In this document: piece after piece, positions 9,016 through 17,382 of the stretch | Layout of the letters: every line of letters begins with the position of its first letter | Position numbering within the stretch: position 1 is the stretch's first letter | Assembly: GCF_050942425.1 (NCBI RefSeq) | Contig: NZ_CP192063.1 | Coordinates: 7,068,001 to 7,132,000, forward strand | From: Actinoallomurus sp050942425 | GTDB taxonomy: Bacteria; Actinomycetota; Actinomycetes; Streptosporangiales; Streptosporangiaceae | Direction: 5' to 3' | DNA length: 64,000 nt | Notes under the pieces: generated by a model | What the model saw: the letters and a program-made list of their open reading frames with translations, nothing else | Databases searched by the model: none | What the model was told of the DNA's origin: nothing | Made by a program: the position numbers and the translations under genes

Positions 9016-9052
9016 GTAACAAGGATACGCCGCGGTTGATTCCGTCGTTATT

Positions 9053-9069
9053 ATCAGTGTTACGCTGAT
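9053..9069. promoter_or_regulatory. TetR operator candidate between divergent genes
   Basis: ATCAGTGTTACGCTGAT is an imperfect palindrome: the arms ATCAG/CTGAT are perfect and most inner bases also pair. It lies midway in the 90-bp gap between TetR and the oxidoreductase, a standard place for a TetR operator. Confidence 0.55.
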
Positions 9070-9105
9070 TCTGATTCCACTGGAAACAGAACGCTGGAGT
9101 GCATT

Positions 9106-9972
9106 GTGATCATCGTGACCGGAGCCACCGGACAGCTCGGGCGTCAGATCGTCGAGAGCCTTTTGACGCGCATGCCGGCGCACCGGGTCGGCGTCAGCGT
9201 CCGCGACCCGCGGAAGGCACAGGGGTTCGCCGACCGAGGGGTGCGGGTGCGGCAAGGCGACTTCACCGACACGGCCGGCCTCGCCCACGCCTTCGAGGGC
9301 GCTTCCCAAGTGCTCATCGTCTCCGTCGACAAGATGGGCGACGAGGCCGTGCGGCAGCACCGTGCCGCGATCGACGGGGCCGTCGCGGCGGGGGCCCGCC
9401 GCATCCTCTACACCAGCCATCAGGGAGCCGGCTCGGCGTCACACTTCCAGCCGTGCCGCGACCACGCCGCCACCGAGGAGGCACTGCTCGCGTCCGGCGT
9501 GCCGTTCACCTCGCTGCGCAATGGCTTCTATGCCGCCACCGCGGTCCAGTTCCTCGGCGACGCCGTGGAGTCCGGGCAGATCACGCTTCCAGCGGACGGA
9601 CCGGTCGGCTGGACCGCGCACGCCGACCTCGCCGACGCGGCCGCCGCCGTCCTGGCCGACGAAGGCCGCTTCGACGGCCCCACCCCGCCGCTCACCGCGG
9701 CGCAGGCGCTCACCTTCACCGACATCGCCGGCATCGCCTCCGACGTCACGGGCCGCGCCATCACCAGGACCACCGCACCCGACGACGAGTTCCGGGAGCA
9801 CCTGGTCGGCCGCGGCGTCCCCGCCGAAAGGGCGAACCAACTGCTCGGCGTCTTCACCGCCGCCCGCGCCCGCGAATTCGACGCCGTCGACCCGACGCTG
9901 GCCACCCTGCTCGGCCGCGAACCCATCGCCCTGGCCACGGTGCTACACGAGCAGTTGCCGACACGGCGCTAG
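9106..9972 (+). CDS. NmrA-like SDR family NAD(P)-binding oxidoreductase
   Basis: The 288-residue protein opens with a Rossmann dinucleotide motif (TGATGQLG, residues 5-12) and follows the atypical SDR layout of the NmrA/quinone-oxidoreductase-like group. A TSHQGAG segment stands in place of a classical YxxxK motif. Likely an NAD(P)H-dependent reductase or redox sensor in the cytoplasm. Start is GTG at 9106, preceded by GGAG. It is divergent from TetR and likely controlled by it. Its TAG stop overlaps the first base triplet of a 68-bp repeat derived from the E2 gene end, so the original right-hand neighbour was probably that gene. Confidence 0.88.
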   Translation: MIIVTGATGQLGRQIVESLLTRMPAHRVGVSVRDPRKAQGFADRGVRVRQGDFTDTAGLAHAFEGASQVLIVSVDKMGDEAVRQHRAAIDGAVAAGARRILYTSHQGAGSASHFQPCRDHAATEEALLASGVPFTSLRNGFYAATAVQFLGDAVESGQITLPADGPVGWTAHADLADAAAAVLADEGRFDGPTPPLTAAQALTFTDIAGIASDVTGRAITRTTAPDDEFREHLVGRGVPAERANQLLGVFTAARAREFDAVDPTLATLLGREPIALATVLHEQLPTRR

Positions 9973-10036
9973 AAGTGGGCCGCCAGGAGTGCCGGGCGTT
10001 CCACGCAGTCGGCGACGAAGCGCAGGAACCCCCCTG
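9969..10036. repeat. 68-bp direct repeat, copy of E2 gene 3' end (left copy)
   Basis: This segment aligns without gaps to 11288-11355 with about five mismatches in 68 bases. The right copy is the stop codon and last 21 to 22 codons of the E2 gene (minus strand). The left copy keeps the same in-frame CTA (stop on the minus strand). The two copies bracket a 1.3-kb insert with two genes. Confidence 0.9.
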
Positions 10037-10098
10037 GCCGAGAAGGCCACGGCAACGCAGCGAGCAGTCCGGCGGAAGAATTCCGTTGCAGGACGATC

Positions 10099-10512
10099 AT
10101 GCCCGGTTACCCTGGATCCGTGTGCAGGTACGCGATGGTCGTCTACAAGGTCCACTACGTCTGCCTGCCCTGTCGGCAGAGTCACAAGTACCCCTGGGAC
10201 GCCCGGGAGCACCTGTGCCCGCGCTGCCGCACGCCGATGACCTACGCGGGGCACGACTTCGCCGCACCGCGAAGGGCCGACGACCGTCGGTGGGCCGCTG
10301 TGGCCGCCGTCCTCGCGGCCGGCCTGCGCTACGAGGGATTCGACATTTGTGGCTGTGGCCAGGACCCGAAGTACCGGCCGCGCACGGGTCAGGAAGTCCG
10401 GGCACGCCGCCGAGCGGGCGCACGCGCAGATCTCACCGACGCACAGGCACTGGCCCTCCGCGACGTCTCAGACGTCCGCCCTCAGTCGTCGCAGGGCCGA
10501 CGCCCAGTCTGA
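10099..10512 (+). CDS. Small zinc-ribbon-like protein, function unknown
   Basis: This product of about 137 residues (125 from an alternative ATG at 10135) is not a family I can name. Counting from that inner start, cysteines 10/13 (CLPC) and 28/31 (CPRC) form a CxxC-x14-CxxC arrangement typical of a zinc ribbon. Further on there is a GFDICGCG segment and a basic, low-complexity C-terminus. AGGA five bases before 10099 supports the longer start. It faces the GyrB-like gene convergently inside the segment bounded by 68-bp repeats. Nucleic-acid or protein binding is possible but only inferred from the cysteines. Confidence 0.65.
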   Translation: MPGYPGSVCRYAMVVYKVHYVCLPCRQSHKYPWDAREHLCPRCRTPMTYAGHDFAAPRRADDRRWAAVAAVLAAGLRYEGFDICGCGQDPKYRPRTGQEVRARRRAGARADLTDAQALALRDVSDVRPQSSQGRRPV

Positions 10513-10613
10513 CCACTGCGGCTCCGCCCCGTCACCCCCAGAGGGCCTCGCAGACAAGCGCGACCAGACGAATCGGTTGACGAAGGTCACCGGGCGGGTT
10601 GCCCCCGAGCTCG

Positions 10614-11246
10614 TTATCGGTAGACGACCTCCCGGCCGGGACTCGCGGCACGCAGATCCCGGACGATGACCCGGCCGGGACCTTCCGGTACGGCGCAGTC
10701 CGGGCCGTGCAGGTCAAGGTGTTCGAGGTCGGAGGGGAAGGCCATGTCGTGCCCGACGTACTCCGGGTCGAGAGCGAAGGTGACACGTGTTCCGCTCCCT
10801 GGCGGTGGATCGATCCTCTCCGGAACGGAGAGCGGCCGGATGCCGGCGAGTTCCTGACGGAAGGCGTGATCGTCTCGCCACACCTCCACCACGACTTTTT
10901 CGCATAGGGCCATCACCGCGGCCAGGAGCCACCACCCGGCTCCGTTCAAGGAATAGAAGTGGTCGGGAGCCGGCAAGTCCGGTTCGTCCCAGGAAGGCGG
11001 CAGGTCCAACATCACCGTGAAACTGCGGTCACCGGATATCTCGATCAGGCCCTGCAGCGAGTGCACCTCGGCCGTCCTGGCCGGCGGATGAAGAACGTGC
11101 CCACCCACCGCACACATCAACGAGACCGGCAGCCGAGGATCCCGCAGCCCCACACCGAAGTACATGCCCGGACGCTTGCGTATCGCCTCGTCCAACTCCA
11201 GCACGATGATGTCCGCAGCGCTGTACTCATGCTCCACCACGACCAC
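10614..11246 (-). CDS. Degenerate GyrB ATPase-domain-like protein
   Basis: The 210-residue product resembles the first domain of DNA gyrase B in order. ExxRKRPGMYFG lies at residues 20-31. A segment like the GyrB strand-helix-strand region covers about 101-135 (GAGWWLLAAVMALCEKVVVE, then RDDHAFRQ). GSGTRVTFALDPEYV lies near 150-164. What is missing is telling: no E-x3-N Mg/ATP box, no DNGRGIP motif and no glycine-rich ATP lid, so ATP hydrolysis is unlikely. No transducer or TOPRIM domain follows. Start is a GTG at 11246, one of several nearby GTGs. A role as a gyrase decoy or inhibitor is conceivable but unproven; it could also be a decayed gyrB duplicate. Confidence 0.65.
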   Translation of the reverse strand: MVVVEHEYSAADIIVLELDEAIRKRPGMYFGVGLRDPRLPVSLMCAVGGHVLHPPARTAEVHSLQGLIEISGDRSFTVMLDLPPSWDEPDLPAPDHFYSLNGAGWWLLAAVMALCEKVVVEVWRDDHAFRQELAGIRPLSVPERIDPPPGSGTRVTFALDPEYVGHDMAFPSDLEHLDLHGPDCAVPEGPGRVIVRDLRAASPGREVVYR

Positions 11247-11287
11247 ACGCTACCGACCCGACAAGCCAGGCACCTTCGGTGGTGTGC

Positions 11288-11355
11288 CTAAAGGTGAGCC
11301 GCCAGGAGCGCCGGGCGTTCCACGCAGTCGGCGACGAAGCGCAGGAAGCCCCCTG
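11288..11355. repeat. 68-bp direct repeat inside E2 gene 3' end (right copy)
   Basis: This copy is part of the intact E2 coding sequence, from the TAG stop to about codon 518. See the left copy at 9969-10036. The E2 frame is complete, so this is probably the ancestral copy. Confidence 0.9.
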
Positions 11356-12907
11356 CGACGCCTCCGTCGCAGACCCGGTGGTCGAACGTGAACGACAGCT
11401 GCGTCACCTTGCGCAGCCGGATCTCTCCTTCGTACGCCCACGGGCGATCGATGATCCGCCCGACGCCGAGCATGGCGGCCTCGGGGTGGTTGATGATCGG
11501 GTTGGAGCCGTCCACGCCGAACACGCCGTAGTTGTTGAGCGTGAACGTCCCTCCGGTGAGGTCCTGCGGGGCGAGCCGGCCGGCGCGGGCGTCCTCGGTG
11601 CGCTCCCGGAGCCGGGCGGCAAGCTCGGCGAGGGTGAGCCGGTGCGCGTCGGGGACGACCGGCACGACGAGGCCCCGGTCGGTCTGCGCCGCGAACCCGA
11701 GATGCACCTGCGGCACCTGGACGATCTCCTGGCGTTCGGTGTCGACGTAGGCGTTCAATTCGGGGAACCTCCGCAGCCCGGCGACGCAGATCCGGGCGAA
11801 CAGCGCCAGCATGCCGATGCGGGCGTCCGGGAGGGCCCGGTCGAGGTCGGCCTTGAGCTCCACCAGGGGCGTGGCGTCGACGTCGACCCACGTGCTCGCG
11901 TCCGGGATCTCGCGCCGGCTGCGGGAGAGCTTCTCGGCGACGGTCCGCCGCACGCCCCGCAGCGGGATCCGGACGGGGGCCTCCCGATCCGCCCGGGCCG
12001 CTTCCTGATCCGCCCGGAAGGGGGCCTCCCGGCTCGCCCGGACCGAGGTCTCCTTATCCGCCGTCTCGAGTGCGACGGCCGGGCCGGACGCCGACGCGGA
12101 CCTGGCGGCGGCCGTCGGAGCGGCTTCGGACGGGGCCGCGGCGATAGCGGCGTCGACGTCCCGGCGGAGCACGACGCCACCGGGGCCGCTGGGGGTGAGG
12201 GCGCCGATGTCGATGGCGTGCGCCCGCGCCAGCTGGCGGACCACGGGTGAGATGACACGCGGGGCCTCGGCCCGTGCGGCAGGGACCGAAGGCGCCGGGG
12301 AGGCGGGAGCCGCCGCCGTGAGGTCCGAGGCCGCGAGCACCGGCCCGTTCGGCGCGGACGCCGAGGCCCCGGGAACCGGCCTGGCTGCCGACGAAGGCGG
12401 GGCCGCGGGAACCGGCCTGGCCGCCGACGAAGGCGGAGCTGCGGAAACCTGCCCGCCCACCACGGACACCGGGCTCCCGGGAACCGGTCCGGTCGCCCGG
12501 CGGGGCGGCACGGGTCCGGTGCGCCCGGCGCGGCGGCGGCGCGATCGGCGTGCCGTGCCCGTCCCGTACCCGACGAGGACGTTGCCCGATCCGGCGCGTT
12601 CCTCCTCGCGGTACCGCTCGTCGCGGGCGGACGGGGCCGTGTCCGGTTCCGGGGCGGCGGCCTGGCCCGCGACGGTCACCGCGATGAGGGGCTCGCCGAC
12701 GCCGATGACGGATCCGACCTCGCCGTACAGCCGCGCCACGGTGCCCGCGATCGGGATGGGGACGTCGACCGCGGCCTTGGCCGTCTCGACCTCGAGGACG
12801 TTCTGATCGACGGTGACGGTGTCCCCCGGGGAGACGCGCCACTCGGTGATCTCGGCCTCGGTCAGGCCCTCGCCGAGGTCGGGGAGCCGGAAGACGACCT
12901 CACTCAC
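11288..12907 (-). CDS. bkdC: Branched-chain 2-oxoacid dehydrogenase E2 (dihydrolipoyl acyltransferase)
   Basis: The 539-residue protein has one lipoyl domain with acceptor Lys44 (VETAKAAV). A long Ala/Pro/Ser linker (about residues 85-210) follows, then a subunit-binding domain (SPVVRQLARAHAIDIGAL) and the catalytic acyltransferase domain ending in HRVCDGG with His510 and Asp514. E2 transfers the acyl group from E1 to CoA in the multienzyme core. Start is a GTG at 12907 overlapping the E1-beta stop as GTGA, which indicates translational coupling. The linker contains a 36-bp tandem duplication (12371-12442), probably harmless in a flexible tether. No E3 gene follows; lipoamide dehydrogenase is presumably shared from elsewhere. 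Confidence 0.93.
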   Translation of the reverse strand: MSEVVFRLPDLGEGLTEAEITEWRVSPGDTVTVDQNVLEVETAKAAVDVPIPIAGTVARLYGEVGSVIGVGEPLIAVTVAGQAAAPEPDTAPSARDERYREEERAGSGNVLVGYGTGTARRSRRRRAGRTGPVPPRRATGPVPGSPVSVVGGQVSAAPPSSAARPVPAAPPSSAARPVPGASASAPNGPVLAASDLTAAAPASPAPSVPAARAEAPRVISPVVRQLARAHAIDIGALTPSGPGGVVLRRDVDAAIAAAPSEAAPTAAARSASASGPAVALETADKETSVRASREAPFRADQEAARADREAPVRIPLRGVRRTVAEKLSRSRREIPDASTWVDVDATPLVELKADLDRALPDARIGMLALFARICVAGLRRFPELNAYVDTERQEIVQVPQVHLGFAAQTDRGLVVPVVPDAHRLTLAELAARLRERTEDARAGRLAPQDLTGGTFTLNNYGVFGVDGSNPIINHPEAAMLGVGRIIDRPWAYEGEIRLRKVTQLSFTFDHRVCDGGVAGGFLRFVADCVERPALLAAHL

Positions 12908-13923
12908 GCCGCACCGCCCAGCGGGAGGAAGCGGGTGTCGGGCCGGTCGTCGCGCTGCAGCCGGTCGAGCGCGTCGAGGATCCGGTCGACGTTCGGCAGG
13001 TGATGGTGTTCGAGCATCGGCGGCGGGTACGGGATGTCGAACCCGGTCACCCGCAGCACCGGGGCGTGCAGGCTGTGGAAGCAGCGTTCCTGGACACGCG
13101 CCGCGATCTCCGCGCCGACTCCGGCGAAGCCCGCGGCCTCGCCCACGATCACGCACCGGCCCGTCCTGCGCACCGACGCGGTGACGGTCTCGTCGTCGAA
13201 CGGCACGATCGTCCGCAGGTCGACGACCTCCAGGTCCCACCCCTCCTCGGCGGCGGCCTCGGCCGCCTCCATGGCGACGGGCACGGTCGGGCCGTAGGCG
13301 ACGAGGGTCGCGTCGCCGCCGGTGCGCCGGACCGCGGCCCGGCCGAACGGCTCGGTACGCGCCGGCAGGGTGACCTGCGCCTTCGCCCAGTACAGCTTCT
13401 TGGGCTCCAGGAACACGACGGGGTCCGGGTCGTCGATGGCCTCCCGCAGCAGGGAGTACGCGTCGTCCACCGTCGCGGGCGTGACGACCTTCAGCCCCGG
13501 CGTGTGCGCGTAGTAGGCCTCGCTCGAGTCGCAGTGGTGCTCCACGCCGCCGATGCCGCCGGCGTACGGGATCCTGATCACCATCGGCAGTTCGACGCGC
13601 CCGCGGGTGCGGTTGCGCATCTTGGCCACGTGCGAGGCGATCTGCTCGAACGCCGGGTAGGCGAAGGCGTCGAACTGCAGCTCGACGACGGGCCGGAAGC
13701 CGCCCATCGCCATGCCGACGGCGAACCCGACGATGCCGGCCTCGGCGAGCGGCGTGTCGAAGCAGCGCTCGTCGCCGAACTCCGCGGTGAGGCCGTCGGT
13801 GATGCGGAAGACACCGCCGAGCGGGCCGACGTCCTCGCCGAAGACCACGACCCGTTCGTCGTCCGCCAGGGCGTCGCGCAGGGCGGCGTTGAGCGCCTGC
13901 GCCATGGTGGTCGTACCGGTCAC
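12904..13923 (-). CDS. bkdB: 2-oxoacid dehydrogenase E1 beta subunit
   Basis: This 339-residue transketolase-like beta subunit carries the classical N-terminal core (VVVFGEDVGPLGGVFRITDG) and the FDTPLAEAGIVGFAVGMA segment that helps to bind thiamine diphosphate. It pairs with E1 alpha to decarboxylate branched-chain 2-oxo acids from Val, Leu and Ile. Start is a GTG at 13923 that overlaps the E1-alpha stop as GTGA, and its own stop overlaps the E2 start the same way. The whole complex is thus expressed in a fixed ratio. An alternative ATG a few codons later (MAQALN) is less consistent with the coupling. Confidence 0.93.
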   Translation of the reverse strand: MTGTTTMAQALNAALRDALADDERVVVFGEDVGPLGGVFRITDGLTAEFGDERCFDTPLAEAGIVGFAVGMAMGGFRPVVELQFDAFAYPAFEQIASHVAKMRNRTRGRVELPMVIRIPYAGGIGGVEHHCDSSEAYYAHTPGLKVVTPATVDDAYSLLREAIDDPDPVVFLEPKKLYWAKAQVTLPARTEPFGRAAVRRTGGDATLVAYGPTVPVAMEAAEAAAEEGWDLEVVDLRTIVPFDDETVTASVRRTGRCVIVGEAAGFAGVGAEIAARVQERCFHSLHAPVLRVTGFDIPYPPPMLEHHHLPNVDRILDALDRLQRDDRPDTRFLPLGGAA

Positions 13924-15032
13924 CTCAGCGCCTCCTCGGCCTCGAGTTCGGAGCGGAGCGTCTCCCGCTGCTCGTCCAGCTGCGGGGTGGGGACGCCGTA
14001 GACGTGGTCGAACAGCCCGAGCGCGTCGAGCTTCGGGTCGGCGTTCATCGCGGTGCGCAGCCGGCCGGCGAACTCCTCGGCGGCCGTCGCCGCCTCCGCG
14101 ACGTCGTCGTCGCCGAGGTGGCCGCGGCGGCGCAGGTACGCCTCCAGACGGGCGATCGGGTCGCGCCGGCGCCATTCCTCGGTCTCGGCGTCGGACCGGT
14201 AGCGCGTCGCGTCGTCGGCGTTGGTGTGCGACTCGATGCGGTAGGTGAGCGCCTCGACCAGAAAGGGTCCCTGGCCGGACCGCGCGTGCTCGGCGGCGGC
14301 GGACAGCACCGCCAGCACCGCGACCGGGTCGTTCCCGTCGACCCGCTCCGAGCGCACCCCATAGCCGACGCCCTTGTGGGCCAGGGAGGGCGCGGCGGTC
14401 TGCCGGTCGAGCGGGACCGAGATGGCGTACTGGTTGTTCTGCACCAGGAAGACGACCGGCGCCTTGAACACGGCCGCGAAGTTGAGCGCCTCGTGGAAGT
14501 CGCCCTCGCTGGTCGCGCCGTCGCCGACGCAGGCGAGCGCGATCCGGCCGCTGCCCTTGCGCCGCTCGGCGTACGCCAGACCGGCCGCGTGCACGGTCTG
14601 GGTCGCCAGCGGCGTGCACTGCGGCGCCACGTGGTGCCGGTGCGGGTCGTAGCCGCAGTGCGCGTCGCCGCGCAGCAGTGAGAGCACCTCGGTGGGCTCG
14701 ATGCCGCGCGTCACGAGCGCGACGGACTCCCGGTAGGTGGGAAACAGCCAGTCGCCGTCCTCCAGGGCGAGGACGGCGCCGATCTGACACGCCTCCTGGC
14801 CGTGGCTCGACGGGTAGACGGCGAGGCGTCCCTGCTTCGTCAGCGCCGTGGCCTGGGCGTCGAACCGGCGCCCGACGACCATGGCGCGGTACGCCCGCCG
14901 CAGCGTCTCCGGGTCCGGCAGCGGATAGCGGGGACGGCTCCGTACCGCCGCTCCGGTGTCGGTCAGGAAACGGACCGGCTGCGCCGAGGGAAGCAGCGCC
15001 TCCGGGCCGCCGTCGTGATGTCGCTCGGTCAT
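13920..15032 (-). CDS. bkdA: 2-oxoacid dehydrogenase E1 alpha subunit
   Basis: The 370-residue protein carries the thiamine-diphosphate motif beginning GDGATSEGDFHEALNF and closing in QNN (about residues 185-215). It also has the HGQEA and YRESVAL segments of the branched-chain E1 alpha family. It decarboxylates branched-chain 2-oxo acids and passes the acyl group to lipoate on E2. It is the first gene of the bkd operon; the AsnC/Lrp gene is divergent 110 bp away, the classical bkdR-bkdABC arrangement. Products would supply iso- and anteiso-fatty-acid starters. Pyruvate-type E1 is the alternative; context favours branched-chain. Confidence 0.93.
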   Translation of the reverse strand: MTERHHDGGPEALLPSAQPVRFLTDTGAAVRSRPRYPLPDPETLRRAYRAMVVGRRFDAQATALTKQGRLAVYPSSHGQEACQIGAVLALEDGDWLFPTYRESVALVTRGIEPTEVLSLLRGDAHCGYDPHRHHVAPQCTPLATQTVHAAGLAYAERRKGSGRIALACVGDGATSEGDFHEALNFAAVFKAPVVFLVQNNQYAISVPLDRQTAAPSLAHKGVGYGVRSERVDGNDPVAVLAVLSAAAEHARSGQGPFLVEALTYRIESHTNADDATRYRSDAETEEWRRRDPIARLEAYLRRRGHLGDDDVAEAATAAEEFAGRLRTAMNADPKLDALGLFDHVYGVPTPQLDEQRETLRSELEAEEALR

Positions 15033-15142
15033 ACGGCACCGCCCTCCTTGCTCGCCCAGTGGTAGGAATATCGGTTAAAACAGGGCCGAAAGTACAGATG
15101 TCAGGCCAAACCAGGAACATATTGCTCAGTGAGGGACGACTC

Positions 15143-15643
15143 ATGGACCATCTGTCGTTCGAGGCGGCGGCGGGCTCCGGCCCCGCCGGACGATCGGCGG
15201 CGCTCGACGACGTCGACCGCGCGATCCTGCGCGAGCTGGAGGCCGACGGCCGCATGTCCATGCGCGCCCTGGCCGAGCGGGTGAGCGTCTCCCGCTCCAA
15301 CGCCTACACGCGCGTCGAACGGATGATCGCCGAGGGCGTCATCGCCGGGTTCACCGCCCGGATCGACCCCGTACGCGCCGGGCTGGGCACCTCGGCGTAC
15401 GTTCTCCTCACCATCGAGCAGCACTCGTGGCGCGAGGTGGCCGCCCGTCTGCGCGACGTGCCGTACATCGAGCACGTGGCGTTCGTCGGCGGCGACGTCG
15501 ACCTCGTGATGCTGGTGCGCACGCCCGACAACGTCACCCTCCGCGACGTCGTGCTCGCCCGGATCCACGCGGTCCCGGGCGTACGGTCGACGCGGACGTG
15601 GCTCATCTTCGACGAGGCGGCCGGCGGAAGCCGTTTCCAGTGA
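15143..15643 (+). CDS. bkdR: AsnC/Lrp-family regulator of the bkd operon
   Basis: The 166-residue protein has an N-terminal AsnC-type helix-turn-helix (LDDVDRAILRELEADGRMSM through about residue 65) and a C-terminal RAM ligand-binding domain. The ATG at 15143 gives the usual AsnC length with a short leader of about 20 residues. It is divergent from the E1 alpha gene. Homologues in this position respond to branched-chain amino acids or their oxo acids and control bkd transcription. The 110-bp gap has AT-richer patches (GAATATC, ACATATTG) that may be its binding sites. Confidence 0.88.
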   Translation: MDHLSFEAAAGSGPAGRSAALDDVDRAILRELEADGRMSMRALAERVSVSRSNAYTRVERMIAEGVIAGFTARIDPVRAGLGTSAYVLLTIEQHSWREVAARLRDVPYIEHVAFVGGDVDLVMLVRTPDNVTLRDVVLARIHAVPGVRSTRTWLIFDEAAGGSRFQ

Positions 15644-15764
15644 CGGACCGGCGACGAAGATCGATGAAGACCCGCATTCGGCACTAAGGTGACACAGCCG
15701 TGAGGCGTTGGCAGACCGTGCCCGATCAATGATCGTTGAGTGAGATCGGTCGAGGAGGAGCACC

Positions 15765-17333
15765 ATGCGGGCGATGACGGTCGGAGCCGTACTCCAGAAC
15801 GCGGCGGTACGGAGCAAGGCGTTCCTGTACGACGGCGACGACGCCATCACGTTCGCCGAGTTCGACGAGCTGACCGACCGGGTCGCGTGCGGGCTGCTGG
15901 CCCGGGGGATCCGGCGCGGCGACCGGATCGGACTGCTCGGCCTGAACACGCCGGAGTGGCTGGCCGCGTTCTTCGGCGCGGCGCGGATCGGCGCGATCGT
16001 CGTCCCGCTCAATGTGCGCTACCGGGAGCGGGAGCTGTCGTACATGCTCGGCCAGAGCGGCGCCCGGATGGTCATCTGCCTCGACCGCACGCCCGACTTC
16101 GACTTCGCGGCGTTCTTCGAGGGCTTCCGGCAGCGGCTGCCCCACGTCGGCGACTACGTGTTCTTCGGCGGCGGCTTCGCGGGCAGCACCTCGTTCGACG
16201 AGCTCAGCGCGACACCTGCCGACGCGGCCGTGCTGGCGGCCGTGCTCCCGACGGTGGTCCCCGAGGACCCGCTGATGATCCTCTACACCTCGGGAACGAC
16301 CGGACGCCCCAAGGGCGCGGTGATCACCCAGCGCGGCATCCTGGCCTCGGCGGCGGCGCAGGCGGACCACTGCGGGATGAGCGACGGCGAGGTCCTGCTC
16401 GGGCACCTGCCGTTCAACCACGTCGCCGGAATCACCTGCACGCTCATGGCCGCGCTGGTCAGCGGCGGGTCGGTGGCGCTGCTGCCCGCCTTCGGGCCGC
16501 AGGCGGCGCTGCGCGCGATCGAGCGCCACCGGGTGACCTTCCTGGGCGCGGTGCCGACGATGTACGTGCTGATGCTCGGACGGGAGGACTTCGCCGCCCA
16601 CGACGTCTCGTCGGTGCGCGTCTGCCTGGCCGGCGGGTCCAACGTCGAGCCGGCCCTGGCCGACGCGATCCGCCGGGCCTTCCCGGGGGCACGGCTGTAC
16701 GGGCTGTACGGGCTCTCGGAGTCCTCCGGAGCGTGCGTGATCTCGCGGCCGGACGACGATCCGGAGGCGGTCGCCCGCACGCTGGGCGTGATGATCGGCG
16801 ACTTCGAGGCCCGGGTCGTCGGGCCGGGTGAGGTGGTCCTCCCGCCGGGCGAGACCGGCGAGCTCCAGGTCCGCGGCGACTGCGTGACGGCCGGCTACTG
16901 GGACATGCCCGAGGAGACCTCCGAGGTCTTCCTGCCGGACGGCTGGCTGGCCACCGGGGACATGGTCGCCATGGAGCCGGACGGGCACCTGGTGCTGCGC
17001 GGCCGCAAGAAGGAGATGTACATCCAGGGCGGCTTCAACGTCTACCCGGTGGAGATCGAGAACGTCCTGACCGCGCACCCGAAGGTCGCGATGGCCGCCG
17101 GGATCGGCGTGCCCGATGGGGTGCTCGGCGAGGTCGGACGCTTCTACGTCGTGCCGCGGCCGGGAGCCGAGCCGCCCACGGCGGAGGAACTGACCGCCTA
17201 CTGCCGGGAGCGGCTGGCCGACTACAAGGTGCCGCGGCAGTTCGTCGTCACCGCCGACGTGCCGCTGACCCCCGTCGGAAAGATCCACAAGGCCCTGCTC
17301 AAGGAGAGCCACCTCTCGAGCCGCACGGAGTGA
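15765..17333 (+). CDS. Class I adenylate-forming acyl-CoA synthetase (FadD-like)
   Basis: This 522-residue ligase has the AMP-binding P-loop (YTSGTTGRPKGA, about residue 172 on), the YGLSESSG A5-type region, GELQVRGDCVTAGYW and the C-terminal catalytic lysine context PVGKIHK. It would activate a carboxylic acid with ATP and CoA in the cytoplasm. GAGGAG stands before the ATG. The substrate is not evident; closeness to bkd suggests a short, branched or medium-chain acid, by inference only. It converges on the methyltransferase gene, 49 bp away. Confidence 0.9.
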   Translation: MRAMTVGAVLQNAAVRSKAFLYDGDDAITFAEFDELTDRVACGLLARGIRRGDRIGLLGLNTPEWLAAFFGAARIGAIVVPLNVRYRERELSYMLGQSGARMVICLDRTPDFDFAAFFEGFRQRLPHVGDYVFFGGGFAGSTSFDELSATPADAAVLAAVLPTVVPEDPLMILYTSGTTGRPKGAVITQRGILASAAAQADHCGMSDGEVLLGHLPFNHVAGITCTLMAALVSGGSVALLPAFGPQAALRAIERHRVTFLGAVPTMYVLMLGREDFAAHDVSSVRVCLAGGSNVEPALADAIRRAFPGARLYGLYGLSESSGACVISRPDDDPEAVARTLGVMIGDFEARVVGPGEVVLPPGETGELQVRGDCVTAGYWDMPEETSEVFLPDGWLATGDMVAMEPDGHLVLRGRKKEMYIQGGFNVYPVEIENVLTAHPKVAMAAGIGVPDGVLGEVGRFYVVPRPGAEPPTAEELTAYCRERLADYKVPRQFVVTADVPLTPVGKIHKALLKESHLSSRTE

Positions 17334-17382
17334 GTCCGCCCGGCGCGGACCGCACTCATGCCTTCTGCGGCGTGCGCATCGG

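Noticed and set aside
9969..11355. Insertion sequence or transposon
   Set aside because: No transposase, integrase or terminal inverted repeats were seen; the bounding repeats are copies of a host gene end, so it is listed as a cassette only.
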